Below are positions 8,220 through 17,161 of a DNA stretch of 64,000 nucleotides, one piece after another. This stretch comes from Candidatus Poribacteria bacterium (lineage in GTDB: Bacteria; Poribacteria; WGA-4E; WGA-3G): contig OY282386.1 in the NCBI GenBank assembly GCA_958295945.1, forward strand, positions 4,706,204-4,770,203, written 5' to 3'. The translations under genes were made by a program, and so were the position numbers. Positions within the stretch are counted from its first letter, which is position 1; every line of letters begins with the position of its first letter. Under the pieces are notes generated by a model. It was not told the origin of the DNA, ran no database searches, and worked only from the letters and a program-made list of their open reading frames with translations.

Positions 8220-8729
8220 CTATGAATCTGAAATGAAATCATGTTCTTTGATTTTTTCTAGTGAATAGCCATCCTCAAGACGATCAAGCAGAAATTGGAT
8301 AGTCTTGTTTAGTAGAGGATGTTTAAGGTCAGGAGCGATTTCCGCTAATGGAACAAGCACAAAACGTCGGTTATGCATCTCTGGATGTGGAATAGCAAGC
8401 TCGGGTGTTTGAAGACAGATATCCCCATAGATTAACACATCCATATCTATCTCTCTTGGTCCCCAACGTGCACGGTGTCGTCTACCAACAGCGGTTTCAA
8501 TTTCCTTTAAGTTCTTTAGCAATGTATGTGGGGAAAGGTGCGTTTCTATTGCAACAACACCATTTAGAAACTTGTCCTGTTCTTCGTAACCAACAGGATC
8601 TGTTTCATATAGAGAGGAGATCTCTTTTATTGTAATACCTTCGGTTTTTGATAAGCGATAAAGAGCTTTTTGAACAAAATCAATTCTATCACCGATATTG
8701 CTCCCAAAGCCGATATATGTTGTATGCAC
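8220..8729 (-). CDS. folK: 2-amino-4-hydroxy-6-hydroxymethyldihydropteridine pyrophosphokinase
   Basis: 169 residues, typical for FolK. The enzyme transfers pyrophosphate from ATP to 6-hydroxymethyl-dihydropterin in folate synthesis. Diagnostic motifs are the N-terminal [11 protein letters not shown] and the signature [18 protein letters not shown], whose aspartates bind magnesium-ATP. The protein starts with GTG at 8729 (codon order GTG-CAT-ACA), without a strong ribosome binding site, 40 bp after fabF. It is the last gene of the fatty-acid cluster. Confidence 0.93.
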   Translation of the reverse strand: MHTTYIGFGSNIGDRIDFVQKALYRLSKTEGITIKEISSLYETDPVGYEEQDKFLNGVVAIETHLSPHTLLKNLKEIETAVGRRHRARWGPREIDMDVLIYGDICLQTPELAIPHPEMHNRRFVLVPLAEIAPDLKHPLLNKTIQFLLDRLEDGYSLEKIKEHDFISDS

Positions 8730-8769
8730 AGGAATTAAGATGTAGTGGAAGGTTATGAAAATCTATGAA

Positions 8770-10008
8770 CTACTCGGAAAAATTACGGATAGCTAAACAT
8801 GTGTTATGTCCACCGAAACCGAATGCATTAGAGATCGCTACCTCAACCCTTGCATCACGACTCTCGTTTGGCACACAATCTAAATCACAGTCCTCATCTG
8901 GTACTTGGTAATTGATCGTAGGAGGAATAAAACTCTTCTGCATTGCACCAATACATCCAATAAGTTCAACAGCACCTGCAGCACCGAGTAGATGTCCAAC
9001 CATAGACTTCGTAGAACTAATAGGCACTTTGTATGCCCTCTCTCCGAAGAGTGATTTTATTGCGTTCGTTTCTGCTATATCCCCTTGTGGTGTGGACGTG
9101 CCATGCACATTGATATAATCGACAACTTCCGTTGTAAGTTTGGCATCATTTAATGCAAATTCCATTGCTTTGGCAGCACCTTCACCATTTGTTGGAGGAC
9201 TTACCATATCATGAGCATCTGAAGTCATACCGAAACCGACAATTTCAGCATAGATATGTGCACCACGTTCCTTTGCATGTGATAGTGACTCAAGGATTAG
9301 TACACCAGCCCCTTCACCCATTACAAATCCATCTCGTTCTTTGTCAAATGGGCGTGAAGCTGTTGCGGGGTCATCGTTCCTTTCAGACATTGCACGCATT
9401 GAACAGAACCCGGCAAAAGCTAAAGGTGTAATTGCGGATTCTGCCCCGCCAGTAAACATAACATCTGCATATCCATGTTGTATCAACCGCAATGATTCCC
9501 CGATGGAATGGTTTGAGGTCGCACAAGCGGTAACAGAAGCAGAATTAGGACCTCTGAGATCGAAATGGATAGACACCTGTCCTGATGCCATGTTTATAAT
9601 CATAAACGGCACAAGAAATGGACTGACCCGTTTCGGTCCTTTTTCAATTAGGATTTTAGCGTTATCCTCAAGTACACCTATCCCACCGACACCAGCCCCG
9701 ATTTGGACCCCAGCACGGTATGGATCAACTTTCGTCATATCCAGTCCAGAGTCTTCATGTGCCATCATAGAAGCAGCAAGTGCATATTGGATGAAAAGCG
9801 GAAAACGCGATGCAGATTTCTTATCCAGATACTTTTCCGCCTGAAAATCCTTGACTTGTGCGGCGACCTGAGTACGATATTCACTTGCATCAAAACCGGT
9901 TAAAGGTCCGATACCGTTTTTACCGTTAGCAAGCGCATCCCAATATTCTTCTTTCGTGTTGCCAATCGCATTGACAACGCCAATTCCTGTTATAACTACT
10001 CGCTCCAC
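8770..10008 (-). CDS. fabF: Beta-ketoacyl-ACP synthase II
   Basis: 412 residues, full length for FabF/KAS II, the condensing enzyme for chain elongation. The Cys-His-His triad is visible: the active-site Cys in [14 protein letters not shown], His in [11 protein letters not shown] and His in [13 protein letters not shown]. It lies downstream of acpP in the standard fab order. Glycine-rich [11 protein letters not shown] near the C-terminus is also typical. Confidence 0.95.
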   Translation of the reverse strand: MERVVITGIGVVNAIGNTKEEYWDALANGKNGIGPLTGFDASEYRTQVAAQVKDFQAEKYLDKKSASRFPLFIQYALAASMMAHEDSGLDMTKVDPYRAGVQIGAGVGGIGVLEDNAKILIEKGPKRVSPFLVPFMIINMASGQVSIHFDLRGPNSASVTACATSNHSIGESLRLIQHGYADVMFTGGAESAITPLAFAGFCSMRAMSERNDDPATASRPFDKERDGFVMGEGAGVLILESLSHAKERGAHIYAEIVGFGMTSDAHDMVSPPTNGEGAAKAMEFALNDAKLTTEVVDYINVHGTSTPQGDIAETNAIKSLFGERAYKVPISSTKSMVGHLLGAAGAVELIGCIGAMQKSFIPPTINYQVPDEDCDLDCVPNESRDARVEVAISNAFGFGGHNTCLAIRNFSE

Positions 10009-10091
10009 GAGATCGATCCTTTTCGTAAGTTGGTTAGGAGGGCAGCAATTCTGGATTACTCACCCTCAATGTAGATTCCGTTATTATGAAA

Positions 10092-10325
10092 TTAGACATG
10101 CTCATCTAAGTAATCAAGAGCATCCTGAACAGTTTGGATTTTTTCTGCATCACTGTCCGGGATTTCAAGGTCGAATTCCTCTTCAAGTGCCATAACTAAT
10201 TCAACGGTATCAAGCGAGTCTGCACCCAAGTCTTCCATAAAAGACGCATCTGGTGTGACATTATCTGCTGCAACACCAAGTTGGTTTGCAATAATTTCAA
10301 TAAGGCGATCTTCATTTGTTGCCAT
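10092..10325 (-). CDS. acpP: Acyl carrier protein
   Basis: 77 residues from the ATG at 10325 ([16 protein letters not shown]), the normal ACP length. An in-frame ATG 8 codons upstream (10349) lacks a ribosome binding site. The AGGAG between the two ATGs supports the inner one, although 14 bases is a long spacing. The phosphopantetheine attachment serine is in the classic [19 protein letters not shown] motif. The protein is very acidic and carries growing acyl chains between the Fab enzymes encoded on both sides. Confidence 0.94.
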   Translation of the reverse strand: MATNEDRLIEIIANQLGVAADNVTPDASFMEDLGADSLDTVELVMALEEEFDLEIPDSDAEKIQTVQDALDYLDEHV

Positions 10326-10415
10326 TTTTGTATTTACATCTCCTATCATAAAAGTGGATTTCTCAACAACTAATATATTGTATTTCCACTAGATTTTCCT
10401 AAATTAGAGAATAAT

Positions 10416-10449
10416 TGTAGGGCAATATTAAATTATTAACTTCCCTACA
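10416..10449. repeat. Weak stem-loop in the fabG-acpP gap
   Basis: TGTAGGG (10416-10422) and CCCTACA (10443-10449) can pair around a 20-base AT-rich loop in the 178-bp gap between fabG and acpP. There is no T-run, so it is not a standard terminator. It could be an mRNA processing or stability element that lets acpP be made in excess, which would be an inference. Confidence 0.3.
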
Positions 10450-10503
10450 GAGAACTAAGCGTCGTAAGTAAATTACTATTTGACGTCAGACTAAAGTGTG
10501 ATG

Positions 10504-11280
10504 TTACATCACCATTCCACCGTCAACCTGTATTGTTTGGCCAGTGATATAACGCGCTGCATCCGAAGCTAAGAAGCAAACAGTATCTGCAACATCCTCC
10601 GGTGTGCCAAAGTTTTGTAATGGTATGTGCTCTAAGAGTTTGTTCTGAAATTCTTCAGGTATTTTCGCTGTCATGTCAGTTGTGATAAATCCAGGAGCAA
10701 TTGCGTTTACTGTGATTCCGCGTGTTCCTACCTCTTTTGCTGTTGTTTTTGTTAATCCGATAATCCCTGCTTTTGCTGCGGCATAACTTGCTTGACCTGG
10801 ATTGCCCATCAATCCGATTACAGATGAGATATTGATTATACGTCCGTTTTTCTGCCGAATCATCGGCCGTAGTACTGCTCGGGTGCAATACATTGTTCCT
10901 GTGAGATTTGTCTGTAACACTGCATCCCAGTCTTCATCTTTCAAACGCATCAGCAACATGTCACGTGTAATACCTGCATTATTTACAAGGATATCAACTT
11001 GCGAAAACTGTGTTATTGTCTCATCAATAAGCGTGTCAACGTCTTCCTTTCTTGATATGTCTGCAGCAACTGCCTGAACGGTGTATCCGCTATTTTTTAG
11101 AGTCGTTGCAGTTTGAGAAACACTCTCTGTTGATCGTGAACAGATAACGACATTTGCTCCTACTTCACATAATTTCTGTGCAATTGCAGCACCAATTCCA
11201 CGGGATGCACCCGTTACAATAGCGGTTTTTCCACTGAGCATATCTGCTTGAAATACACCTTGGACTGTATTATTTTCCAT
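10504..11280 (-). CDS. fabG: 3-oxoacyl-ACP reductase
   Basis: 258 residues, a short-chain dehydrogenase/reductase that reduces beta-ketoacyl-ACP with NADPH. Motifs seen are the cofactor loop TGASRGIGAAIA, NNAG, the catalytic serine in ISSVIG, and YAAAKAG (YxxxK). The C-terminal TGQTIQVDGGMVM is the usual FabG ending. The ATG at 11280 directly abuts the stop of fabD (TAAATG), so the two are coupled. Context makes FabG rather than a generic SDR the best call. Confidence 0.94.
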   Translation of the reverse strand: MENNTVQGVFQADMLSGKTAIVTGASRGIGAAIAQKLCEVGANVVICSRSTESVSQTATTLKNSGYTVQAVAADISRKEDVDTLIDETITQFSQVDILVNNAGITRDMLLMRLKDEDWDAVLQTNLTGTMYCTRAVLRPMIRQKNGRIINISSVIGLMGNPGQASYAAAKAGIIGLTKTTAKEVGTRGITVNAIAPGFITTDMTAKIPEEFQNKLLEHIPLQNFGTPEDVADTVCFLASDAARYITGQTIQVDGGMVM

Positions 11281-12219
11281 TTATGCACCCTTGCCATATT
11301 CATCTATCAAGAGTTTAAGTGTTTTAACGTCTTCAACATTCATTACTGAACAATCTGGTAGTGTTCGCTTTACTAAACCCGATAAAACCGTTCCCGGTCC
11401 AACTTCAATAAAGTTTGAGATTCCCTGTTTTTCAATAGAGTTCTGCGTTTTTTCCCACTGAACAGGTTCAATTATTTGCTGCAATAGTAGTCTTTTGATG
11501 TCATCAGCATCTGTTACATTCTCCCCTGTTACGTTCATCACAATTTCTGTTTGTAGAGGTTTAAACGTCACCGATTCAATAACAGACTTGAATTTTTCTT
11601 GTGCAGATACCATCAGTGGTGAATGAAATGCACCACTCACTTGTAAAGGACGACATCTTCTTGCTCCAATTTCGTCTGATGCGAGAGCGACTACATTGTT
11701 GACAGCATCAGTTTCACCAGAAATCACTAATTGTCCAGGGCAGTTGAAGTTGGCAATCTCTACTACGCCATCAACCTGATTGATTATGTTTTGGAGTTGC
11801 TCAGTCGGCATACCAAGTATAGCAGCCATTGTACCGTTATATTTTCCTCCAGCTTCTGCCATATATTTGGCACGAGCACTGACTAATCTTAATGTATCCG
11901 TAAATTCAAGGACACCAGCGGCTATAAGTGCGGAATACTCCCCTAAACTATGTCCTGCAACAACTTTAGGCACAATCCCATTTTGTGTCAATATCCTTAA
12001 AGTTGCCACACTACAAGTTAAAATTGCGAGTTGAGTGTTTTCAGTCTGTTTTAATTCTGTTTCCGGTCCTTCAAAACAGAGCTTGCTTATTGTCCTACCA
12101 ATAATCTCATCTGCTTCATCAAAAACTTCAGATGCAACTGGATAGGTCTTTGCTAATTCTGCACCCATCCCAACCTTTTGAGAGCCCTGTCCCGGAAAAA
12201 TAAATGCAAGATGTGTCAT
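11281..12219 (-). CDS. fabD: Malonyl-CoA:ACP transacylase
   Basis: 312 residues, the standard FabD length. It moves malonyl from CoA to ACP. Motifs are FPGQGSQKVGMG at the N-terminus, the nucleophile serine in AGHSLGEYSAL, the arginine/histidine region with GAFHSPLM, and the closing GPGTVLSGLVKR. It lies between fabH and fabG in the operon. Confidence 0.95.
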   Translation of the reverse strand: MTHLAFIFPGQGSQKVGMGAELAKTYPVASEVFDEADEIIGRTISKLCFEGPETELKQTENTQLAILTCSVATLRILTQNGIVPKVVAGHSLGEYSALIAAGVLEFTDTLRLVSARAKYMAEAGGKYNGTMAAILGMPTEQLQNIINQVDGVVEIANFNCPGQLVISGETDAVNNVVALASDEIGARRCRPLQVSGAFHSPLMVSAQEKFKSVIESVTFKPLQTEIVMNVTGENVTDADDIKRLLLQQIIEPVQWEKTQNSIEKQGISNFIEVGPGTVLSGLVKRTLPDCSVMNVEDVKTLKLLIDEYGKGA

Positions 12220-12294
12220 TATGAATTCAGAGTTGTATTTTTAATTAAAGAGTGATTGTTGGATGTAAGTATTCCCGATTCGACACATCAATAA

Positions 12295-13284
12295 TTACAA
12301 ACGCAGGAGTGTACTCCCCCAAGTCAGTCCTGCCCCGAAAGTAACAAGTAATATTAGATCATCAGGTTTTGCTCTACCTTCACGAATAGCCTCATCCAGT
12401 GCGATGATAACGGTTGCAGCTGAGGTATTACCATATTTATCAACGTTTACATAAACCTTTTCTCTTGGCACACCAAGTCTATGACCCACTGCTTCAATGA
12501 TACGTAAGTTTGCTTGATGTGGAATTAACAGATCGATTTCATCAACACTGACATTTGCCTTTTTTAGAGCTCTTTCAGCGGCTTCTGGCATCAACCTTAC
12601 CCCTAATTTGAAAACTTCTCTCCCATTCATCTTTATTTTGTTTAGATTGTTATCAATCGCATCTGTTGTTACAGGCATTCTTGATCCGCCAGCTGGGATG
12701 CCAAGCAGGTCTATGTCAGCGTAATCTCCATCAGATCCGATATAGGAAGCGATAATTCCATTTTCTTCATCAGTGGCTTGCACAACAGCTGCTCCTGCGC
12801 CATCACCAAACAAGACGCACGTGTTACGATCATTCCAATCTACAATGTTATTAAAGACTTCTGCACCAACAACGAGAATGGTATCATACTGTCCAGAAAC
12901 AATCAATCCGTTTGCTAAATCAAGTCCATACAAGAAGCCCGCACATGCAGCGGATATATCCATTGCGGAGGCATTTTTGGCACCAATCCCTTTTTGAACA
13001 TAACAAGCGGTTGAAGGGAAAAAAGTATCAGGTGTCACTGTAGCAACAAGGATCATCTGTATGTCAAGAGGATCAACTTGTGCTCTCTTTATTGCTAAGC
13101 GCGCAGCATGCACACTTAGGTCTGAAGTAGCGATGTCATCCTCTGCAATTCTTCGTTCAACAATACCAGTACGTTGTCGAATCCATTCATCACTGGTATC
13201 CACCATTTTTTCAAGATCAGAATTTGATAATACGGTTTCAGGTAGATAAGAACCCGTCCCTGTGATTTTTGCATTTCGCTTCAT
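12295..13284 (-). CDS. fabH: Beta-ketoacyl-ACP synthase III
   Basis: 329 residues. FabH starts fatty-acid synthesis by condensing acetyl-CoA with malonyl-ACP. The Cys-His-Asn triad is visible in SAACAGFLYGL, IPHQANLRI and YGNTSAATV. The N-terminal GTGSYLPE and SDEWIRQRTGI are diagnostic. Normally plsX stands between rpmF and fabH; here only a 93-bp spacer is present. Confidence 0.95.
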   Translation of the reverse strand: MKRNAKITGTGSYLPETVLSNSDLEKMVDTSDEWIRQRTGIVERRIAEDDIATSDLSVHAARLAIKRAQVDPLDIQMILVATVTPDTFFPSTACYVQKGIGAKNASAMDISAACAGFLYGLDLANGLIVSGQYDTILVVGAEVFNNIVDWNDRNTCVLFGDGAGAAVVQATDEENGIIASYIGSDGDYADIDLLGIPAGGSRMPVTTDAIDNNLNKIKMNGREVFKLGVRLMPEAAERALKKANVSVDEIDLLIPHQANLRIIEAVGHRLGVPREKVYVNVDKYGNTSAATVIIALDEAIREGRAKPDDLILLVTFGAGLTWGSTLLRL

Positions 13285-13377
13285 TCTAAAGAACCCTTTT
13301 CAGCCGATTCATAGGAAAATATAATGTTAACACTATATCGGTGTAAAACGGCATGAGTTGAGACATATTCGTCTTAG

Positions 13378-13566
13378 CTACCCTGTTTCTTCTGTTGACC
13401 TAAGAATTGATCTGCCTTTATAGTGACCACAATGGGTGCATACTCGGTGTGAAACCATCATTTCTCCGCAGTATAAGCAGTCAGTTATCACTTGACTTGA
13501 GAGTGCATGATGACTCCGTCTCATTCTTTTTTTTGCTTTTGATGTTTTGCGCTTTGGATGTGCCAT
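13378..13566 (-). CDS. rpmF: 50S ribosomal protein L32
   Basis: 62 residues, matching bL32: the basic start MAHPKRKTSKAKKRMRRSHHAL is followed by a zinc-ribbon with CxxC (CLYC) and CxxC (CTHC). The C-terminus ends GHYKGRSI plus a short tail. It sits directly after the yceD/DUF177 gene, the conserved arrangement at the head of fab clusters. Confidence 0.96.
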   Translation of the reverse strand: MAHPKRKTSKAKKRMRRSHHALSSQVITDCLYCGEMMVSHRVCTHCGHYKGRSILRSTEETG

Positions 13567-13593
13567 TTCCGTTTAATTCTCCTTATGTTTCTA

Positions 13594-14169
13594 TCACTTA
13601 GATTTACTATCCAATTTTGCTGCTTCTAACAATTGTGAGAGTTCTGCAAAAGGCGAAGTAGAATCAGATGCTTCAACTTCATATACATCTTCTTTATCAC
13701 AGGTGCATTTTTCCTCATTCAGATTCACACCACATTGAAAACATAGACCTTCACACTCTTGTGAACAGAGCGGCCAGATAGGTATCTGTAATATTAATGC
13801 CTTTCGTGTATCATCAGAGATGTCCAGTGTTTCACCATCATAATAATGTTCACCATCTTCAATATAATCAGAATCAATTTGATCAGAACTATTATCTGGT
13901 GTGAATTGAACTTCGAAAGCTGCTTCAATGTCAGTTATGAACAATTCAAGGCATTTACCACATTGCATCTCAATATCAGTAAATACCTCTGTCTTTACAT
14001 AAACATCATCCTCTCCGTGGCGCAACAACGCAACATTACCACGGACAGAACTAGTAAATTGCACCTCTTCTAATTCCAAATCAAAATGTGAGATAGGGAT
14101 ATCCACTTTATGTGTATTGAAAACCCCATCTTGTATATTTCTTACGTCAAAAATCAACGCGTCTTTCAT
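13594..14169 (-). CDS. yceD: YceD family (DUF177) protein
   Basis: 191 residues. DUF177 proteins are nearly always encoded just upstream of rpmF and are linked to 23S rRNA processing or accumulation. The middle CGKCLE motif and the C-terminal cysteine cluster (CSQECEGLCFQCG) match the family and may bind a metal. It starts 17 bp after hom, so the amino-acid gene and the ribosomal/fatty-acid genes are probably on one transcript. Confidence 0.88.
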   Translation of the reverse strand: MKDALIFDVRNIQDGVFNTHKVDIPISHFDLELEEVQFTSSVRGNVALLRHGEDDVYVKTEVFTDIEMQCGKCLELFITDIEAAFEVQFTPDNSSDQIDSDYIEDGEHYYDGETLDISDDTRKALILQIPIWPLCSQECEGLCFQCGVNLNEEKCTCDKEDVYEVEASDSTSPFAELSQLLEAAKLDSKSK

Positions 14170-14186
14170 TGTTTTGACAATCGCAT

Positions 14187-15509
14187 TTAAAATGCTACTT
14201 CTTCTTCAATTCTAATTAGTTTTGCATTACCCTTAACAACTTCAAGTGTATAAATCTGTTTGAGTGCGGTTTGCATGTCCTCTTCTCTGGCTTTATGTGT
14301 CAACATCATGAGCGATACAGTCTCGGTACAGTGTGGTTCTTTTTGAATTACTGATGCAATACTGATATTACAGTTACCTAAGATGCTGCAAATGCTTGCT
14401 AAAACCCCCGGACGATCAATTACCACAAAACGTAAGTAGTAGCGCGTTTCAATATCTTCAATAGAACATACACCTATTTCAGTGTGCGGTTTCTCAAGCC
14501 ATGCTTGTGAGATCGGTGAATTTACACCTGATTGGATTGCTTTTGCAGCGTCAATAATATCCGCAACAACTGCACTCGCTGTGGGCATTTCGCCTGCACC
14601 TTGTCCATAAAAAAGCGTGGGACCAACCGCTGAACCTATTACACAGACCGCATTAAAGGGACCACCCACATTCGCTAATAAACTCCGTTCTGGCAACAGA
14701 GTGGGATGCACCCTTGCTTCTACACGATTGTCATCAGTTAACTTGGCAATTGCAAGTAGTTTTATTGCATAACCCAGTTCGCGGGCATATTGAATCTCTT
14801 TCTGTGATACGTCTGTAATACCTTCAACATAAAATTGGTCAACTGAAATATTTACACCATAAGCAAGCGCGATAAGCAACGACAGTTTTTGTGCAGCATC
14901 AATACCTTCAACATCCATTGTTGGATCAGCTTCTGCATAACCTTTCTCCTGTGCTGCTGATAATACATCCGTATATTCAACACCTGCTTCACTCATTTCT
15001 GTTAGGATGTAATTACAAGTTCCATTGACGATGCCACAGAGCGATTGTATCTGATTGGCAGTGAAACTCTCTTGGAGCGTTTTTATAATCGGAATTCCAC
15101 CTGCAGTACTCGCTTCAAAATTAAGGCTCACACGATGTTTCTGTGCTAATTGGAATAGGTCACTGCCTTGTTCAGCTAACAGTGCCTTATTTGCTGTGAC
15201 AATATGCTTACCGTTCTGGATTGCACGTTTCATGAGTGAATATGCATCAGAAACACCACCGATAAGTTCAACGACAATATCAATTTCCGGGTTATCAACG
15301 ACTTCGTTTGGGTCAGTGCTTAGGCAGTCAGACGGAAGATCTATCCCTTCACGTATGGCAGGAAGTGTCCGTTTCACTACTTTCGTTAGGTTTAATTGTA
15401 TATTATTATTCTTAGATATAAGGGCATTCTGGTTAACCAGTATTTTTGACACACCGGTGCCGACTGTTCCCCACCCTAAAATGCCTACATTAATACAAGT
15501 TTTTTCCAC
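14187..15509 (-). CDS. hom: Homoserine dehydrogenase
   Basis: 440 residues from a GTG at 15509, which has GAGG 11 bases upstream; a longer reading frame exists only because it passes through a tRNA gene. The enzyme reduces aspartate semialdehyde to homoserine on the way to threonine and methionine. Domains are the NAD(P) fold with GILGWGTVGTGV at the N-terminus, the catalytic part with the NGTCNYILTEM and EGIDAAQKLSLL signatures, and a C-terminal ACT domain (YYLRFVVIDRPGVLASI) for feedback by threonine. It lies 52 bases after tRNA-Pro and is likely co-transcribed with it. Confidence 0.94.
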   Translation of the reverse strand: MEKTCINVGILGWGTVGTGVSKILVNQNALISKNNNIQLNLTKVVKRTLPAIREGIDLPSDCLSTDPNEVVDNPEIDIVVELIGGVSDAYSLMKRAIQNGKHIVTANKALLAEQGSDLFQLAQKHRVSLNFEASTAGGIPIIKTLQESFTANQIQSLCGIVNGTCNYILTEMSEAGVEYTDVLSAAQEKGYAEADPTMDVEGIDAAQKLSLLIALAYGVNISVDQFYVEGITDVSQKEIQYARELGYAIKLLAIAKLTDDNRVEARVHPTLLPERSLLANVGGPFNAVCVIGSAVGPTLFYGQGAGEMPTASAVVADIIDAAKAIQSGVNSPISQAWLEKPHTEIGVCSIEDIETRYYLRFVVIDRPGVLASICSILGNCNISIASVIQKEPHCTETVSLMMLTHKAREEDMQTALKQIYTLEVVKGNAKLIRIEEEVAF

Positions 15510-15561
15510 GACTACAACTGCCTCTATGTTAACATATTTTCCCGTTAATAAAACAAAAAAA

Positions 15562-15635
15562 TCGGGGCGACTGGATTCGAACCAGCGACCTCTTGAACCC
15601 CATTCAAGCGCGCTTCCGGGCTGCGCCACGCCCCG
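15562..15635 (-). tRNA. tRNA-Pro (anticodon GGG)
   Basis: 74 bases. The 7-bp acceptor stem pairs CGGGGCG with CGCCCCG, followed by discriminator A. The D-arm contains GCGCAGCCCGG. The anticodon stem CTTGA/TCAAG encloses the loop ATGGGGT, so the anticodon is GGG. The T-arm has GGTTCGAATCC. CCA is not encoded, and a T-run follows the 3' end. Confidence 0.96.
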
Positions 15636-15658
15636 AAAATTAAGAATGTCACCCAATT

Positions 15659-15687
15659 ATTTTATCATAATTGTGTTGAAAAGTCAA
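15659..15687 (-). promoter_or_regulatory. Promoter of tRNA-Pro (and probably hom and the fab operon)
   Basis: On the minus strand, TTGACT (15687-15682) and TAAAAT (15664-15659) are 17 bases apart. The -10 ends 23 bases before the tRNA 5' end. No other promoter is evident between the tRNA and hom. Confidence 0.8.
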
Positions 15688-15778
15688 GTAAAAATGGATT
15701 GCTAACGCTCAATTTATCTATCTAAGAAATATGGCAGAACACTGAAAGCACAATATCCTGCCATTGTATCTGTATGGT

Positions 15779-16567
15779 CTAATTAAACTCTGAGGGAATC
15801 ATGTCTTGCAAATTCTTAAGACTAATACCTAAACTCTCAAACGGATCGCGTTCATAACAAGAATCTTGTTCAATGATATACCATTCAACTTCAGCGTATA
15901 TACATGCGTTCAGAATCGCAATCCAATTCAGATTGCCTTCACCGACTTCAGCATACCTTTGAGCATTCCCCTTGACTGCCATATCCTTAAGATGCACAAT
16001 ATGTGCGCGACCCTTTAATTTACGAATCCAATCGGCAGGATCCCCACCACCATGTTGTATCCAATATGTATCAATTTCACTATTGAAATATTCTGGATTA
16101 CTATCCTCATACAAGATTTGTAAACCTGTACGTCCATCATCATAACGTTCCAACTCAAAACTGTGATTATGGTAGGAAAAGGTAATACCCCCTTCTGCAA
16201 GGCGCGCTGCAACTTCAGATGCTTCTTTTGCAAACTTAGAATAACCTTCTGTGCTTCGGTATTCACCGGGAAGTCCTCCAATTGCTGCATGTTTGCATCC
16301 CCACAACTGGTGTTCATCTATTACTGCTTGTGGTTCATCACGCATCCGGTCATAACTGGTGTGCGTCGCACAAATCGTGAGACCTTCATCATCAACTATT
16401 TTCTTCAGTGCCTCAGGTTCAATCGGACCAAGTGCTGAACATTGAACTGCATCGTAACCGAGTGTTTTCACCTTATTCATAGTCTCAGCGATAGCAGATT
16501 CAGTTTTGGTAAATTCCCTGACCGTATATAGTTGTGCTGCGGGTTGTCCTAGGAGTTTTGTTGCCAT
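15779..16567 (-). CDS. Sugar phosphate isomerase/epimerase family protein (TIM barrel)
   Basis: 262 residues with the xylose-isomerase-like TIM-barrel fold (AP_endonuc_2 family). Metal-binding residues are visible in SYHNHSFELE, the NSEIDTYWIQHGGGDP segment and HIVHLKDM. Close relatives act on inositols, ketoses or hydroxypyruvate, and the substrate is not decidable here. The gene is monocistronic with its own near-consensus promoter and an AAGGAG ribosome binding site. Such genes are abundant in bacteria that live on complex carbohydrates. Confidence 0.85.
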   Translation of the reverse strand: MATKLLGQPAAQLYTVREFTKTESAIAETMNKVKTLGYDAVQCSALGPIEPEALKKIVDDEGLTICATHTSYDRMRDEPQAVIDEHQLWGCKHAAIGGLPGEYRSTEGYSKFAKEASEVAARLAEGGITFSYHNHSFELERYDDGRTGLQILYEDSNPEYFNSEIDTYWIQHGGGDPADWIRKLKGRAHIVHLKDMAVKGNAQRYAEVGEGNLNWIAILNACIYAEVEWYIIEQDSCYERDPFESLGISLKNLQDMIPSEFN

Positions 16568-16605
16568 TTTGTCTCCTTCTGTATATCGAAAATAAATCTT
16601 GAGTT

Positions 16606-16634
16606 AGTATAATAATTATCTGTGTTGATGTCAA
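16606..16634 (-). promoter_or_regulatory. Promoter of the sugar isomerase gene
   Basis: On the minus strand, the consensus TTGACA (16634-16629) and TATACT (16611-16606) are 17 bases apart. The predicted transcript starts about 30 bases before the ATG at 16567. Confidence 0.82.
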
Positions 16635-16663
16635 GTTGTAATTGGCGTATAGAGGAAAATGAT

Positions 16664-16693
16664 TTGCACTACATATATAATTTTTGATAAAAT
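16664..16693 (+). promoter_or_regulatory. Promoter placing the transcription start at or next to an ATG
   Basis: TTGCAC (16664-16669) and TAAAAT (16688-16693) are 18 bases apart, and the ATG of the DUF1232 gene is only 6 bases past the -10. An alternative perfect TATAAT at 16676-16681 lacks a matching -35 but would also give a leader of only about 12 bases. Confidence 0.5.
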
Positions 16694-16699
16694 AAATAT

Positions 16700-17050
16700 A
16701 TGATAAATCCTTTTTTCTTTGGTGGTAAAGGACGAGGAATCTTCCGCTTTCTTCGTATCTTACTGAATCTACCAAACTTCATCCGGTTGACGATGCGTCT
16801 TTTCAGAGATGAACGTGTGCCTATCTATCGTAAAGCCATACTCGTCGTCTTTGAGGTACTTGCTGTTGTTTTTGCAATAGCGTATTTAGTCTATCCGTTT
16901 GATTTCGATTTCATCCCTATAATTGGTCGTTTTGATGATATCTGCATTGGAGCATTCGTGATACTTGTACCGGGGGCATGGTTATTTATTAAATCCTGTC
17001 CTGAACATATAGTTAAAGAACATGTAGAGAAAATTTCACGAGGAGAGTAA
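16700..17050 (+). CDS. DUF1232 (YkvA-like) small membrane protein
   Basis: 116 residues. The core YRKAILVVFEVLAVVF is followed by YLVYPFDFDFIPIIGRFDD, which matches DUF1232 (YxxxPxDxxPD...DD), a small domain found in membrane-associated proteins of unknown role. There are two hydrophobic segments, near residues 50-67 and 85-103. No ribosome binding site precedes the ATG and the promoter is almost on top of it, so translation may be leaderless. It is followed by degP, with a separate ribosome binding site. Confidence 0.75.
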   Translation: MINPFFFGGKGRGIFRFLRILLNLPNFIRLTMRLFRDERVPIYRKAILVVFEVLAVVFAIAYLVYPFDFDFIPIIGRFDDICIGAFVILVPGAWLFIKSCPEHIVKEHVEKISRGE

Positions 17051-17161
17051 ATTATAGCAGAGAAAATTTTTGCAACTATTTTAAATTAGTGGTGTGTTTT
17101 TAGTGCGAAAACACAAATGATATAGTCTTTTTTGCGATTAAATCTACTGGAGGAAAAAATC

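Noticed and set aside
15510-15656. N-terminal extension of homoserine dehydrogenase reading GVAQPGSALEWGSRGRWF
   Set aside because: This peptide is the well-known translation of a tRNA-Pro gene. The tRNA folds cleanly here, so hom is started at the GTG at 15509.
15731-15764. ATGGCAG/CTGCCAT hairpin after the sugar isomerase gene as terminator
   Set aside because: Short stem, 20-base loop and no T-run.
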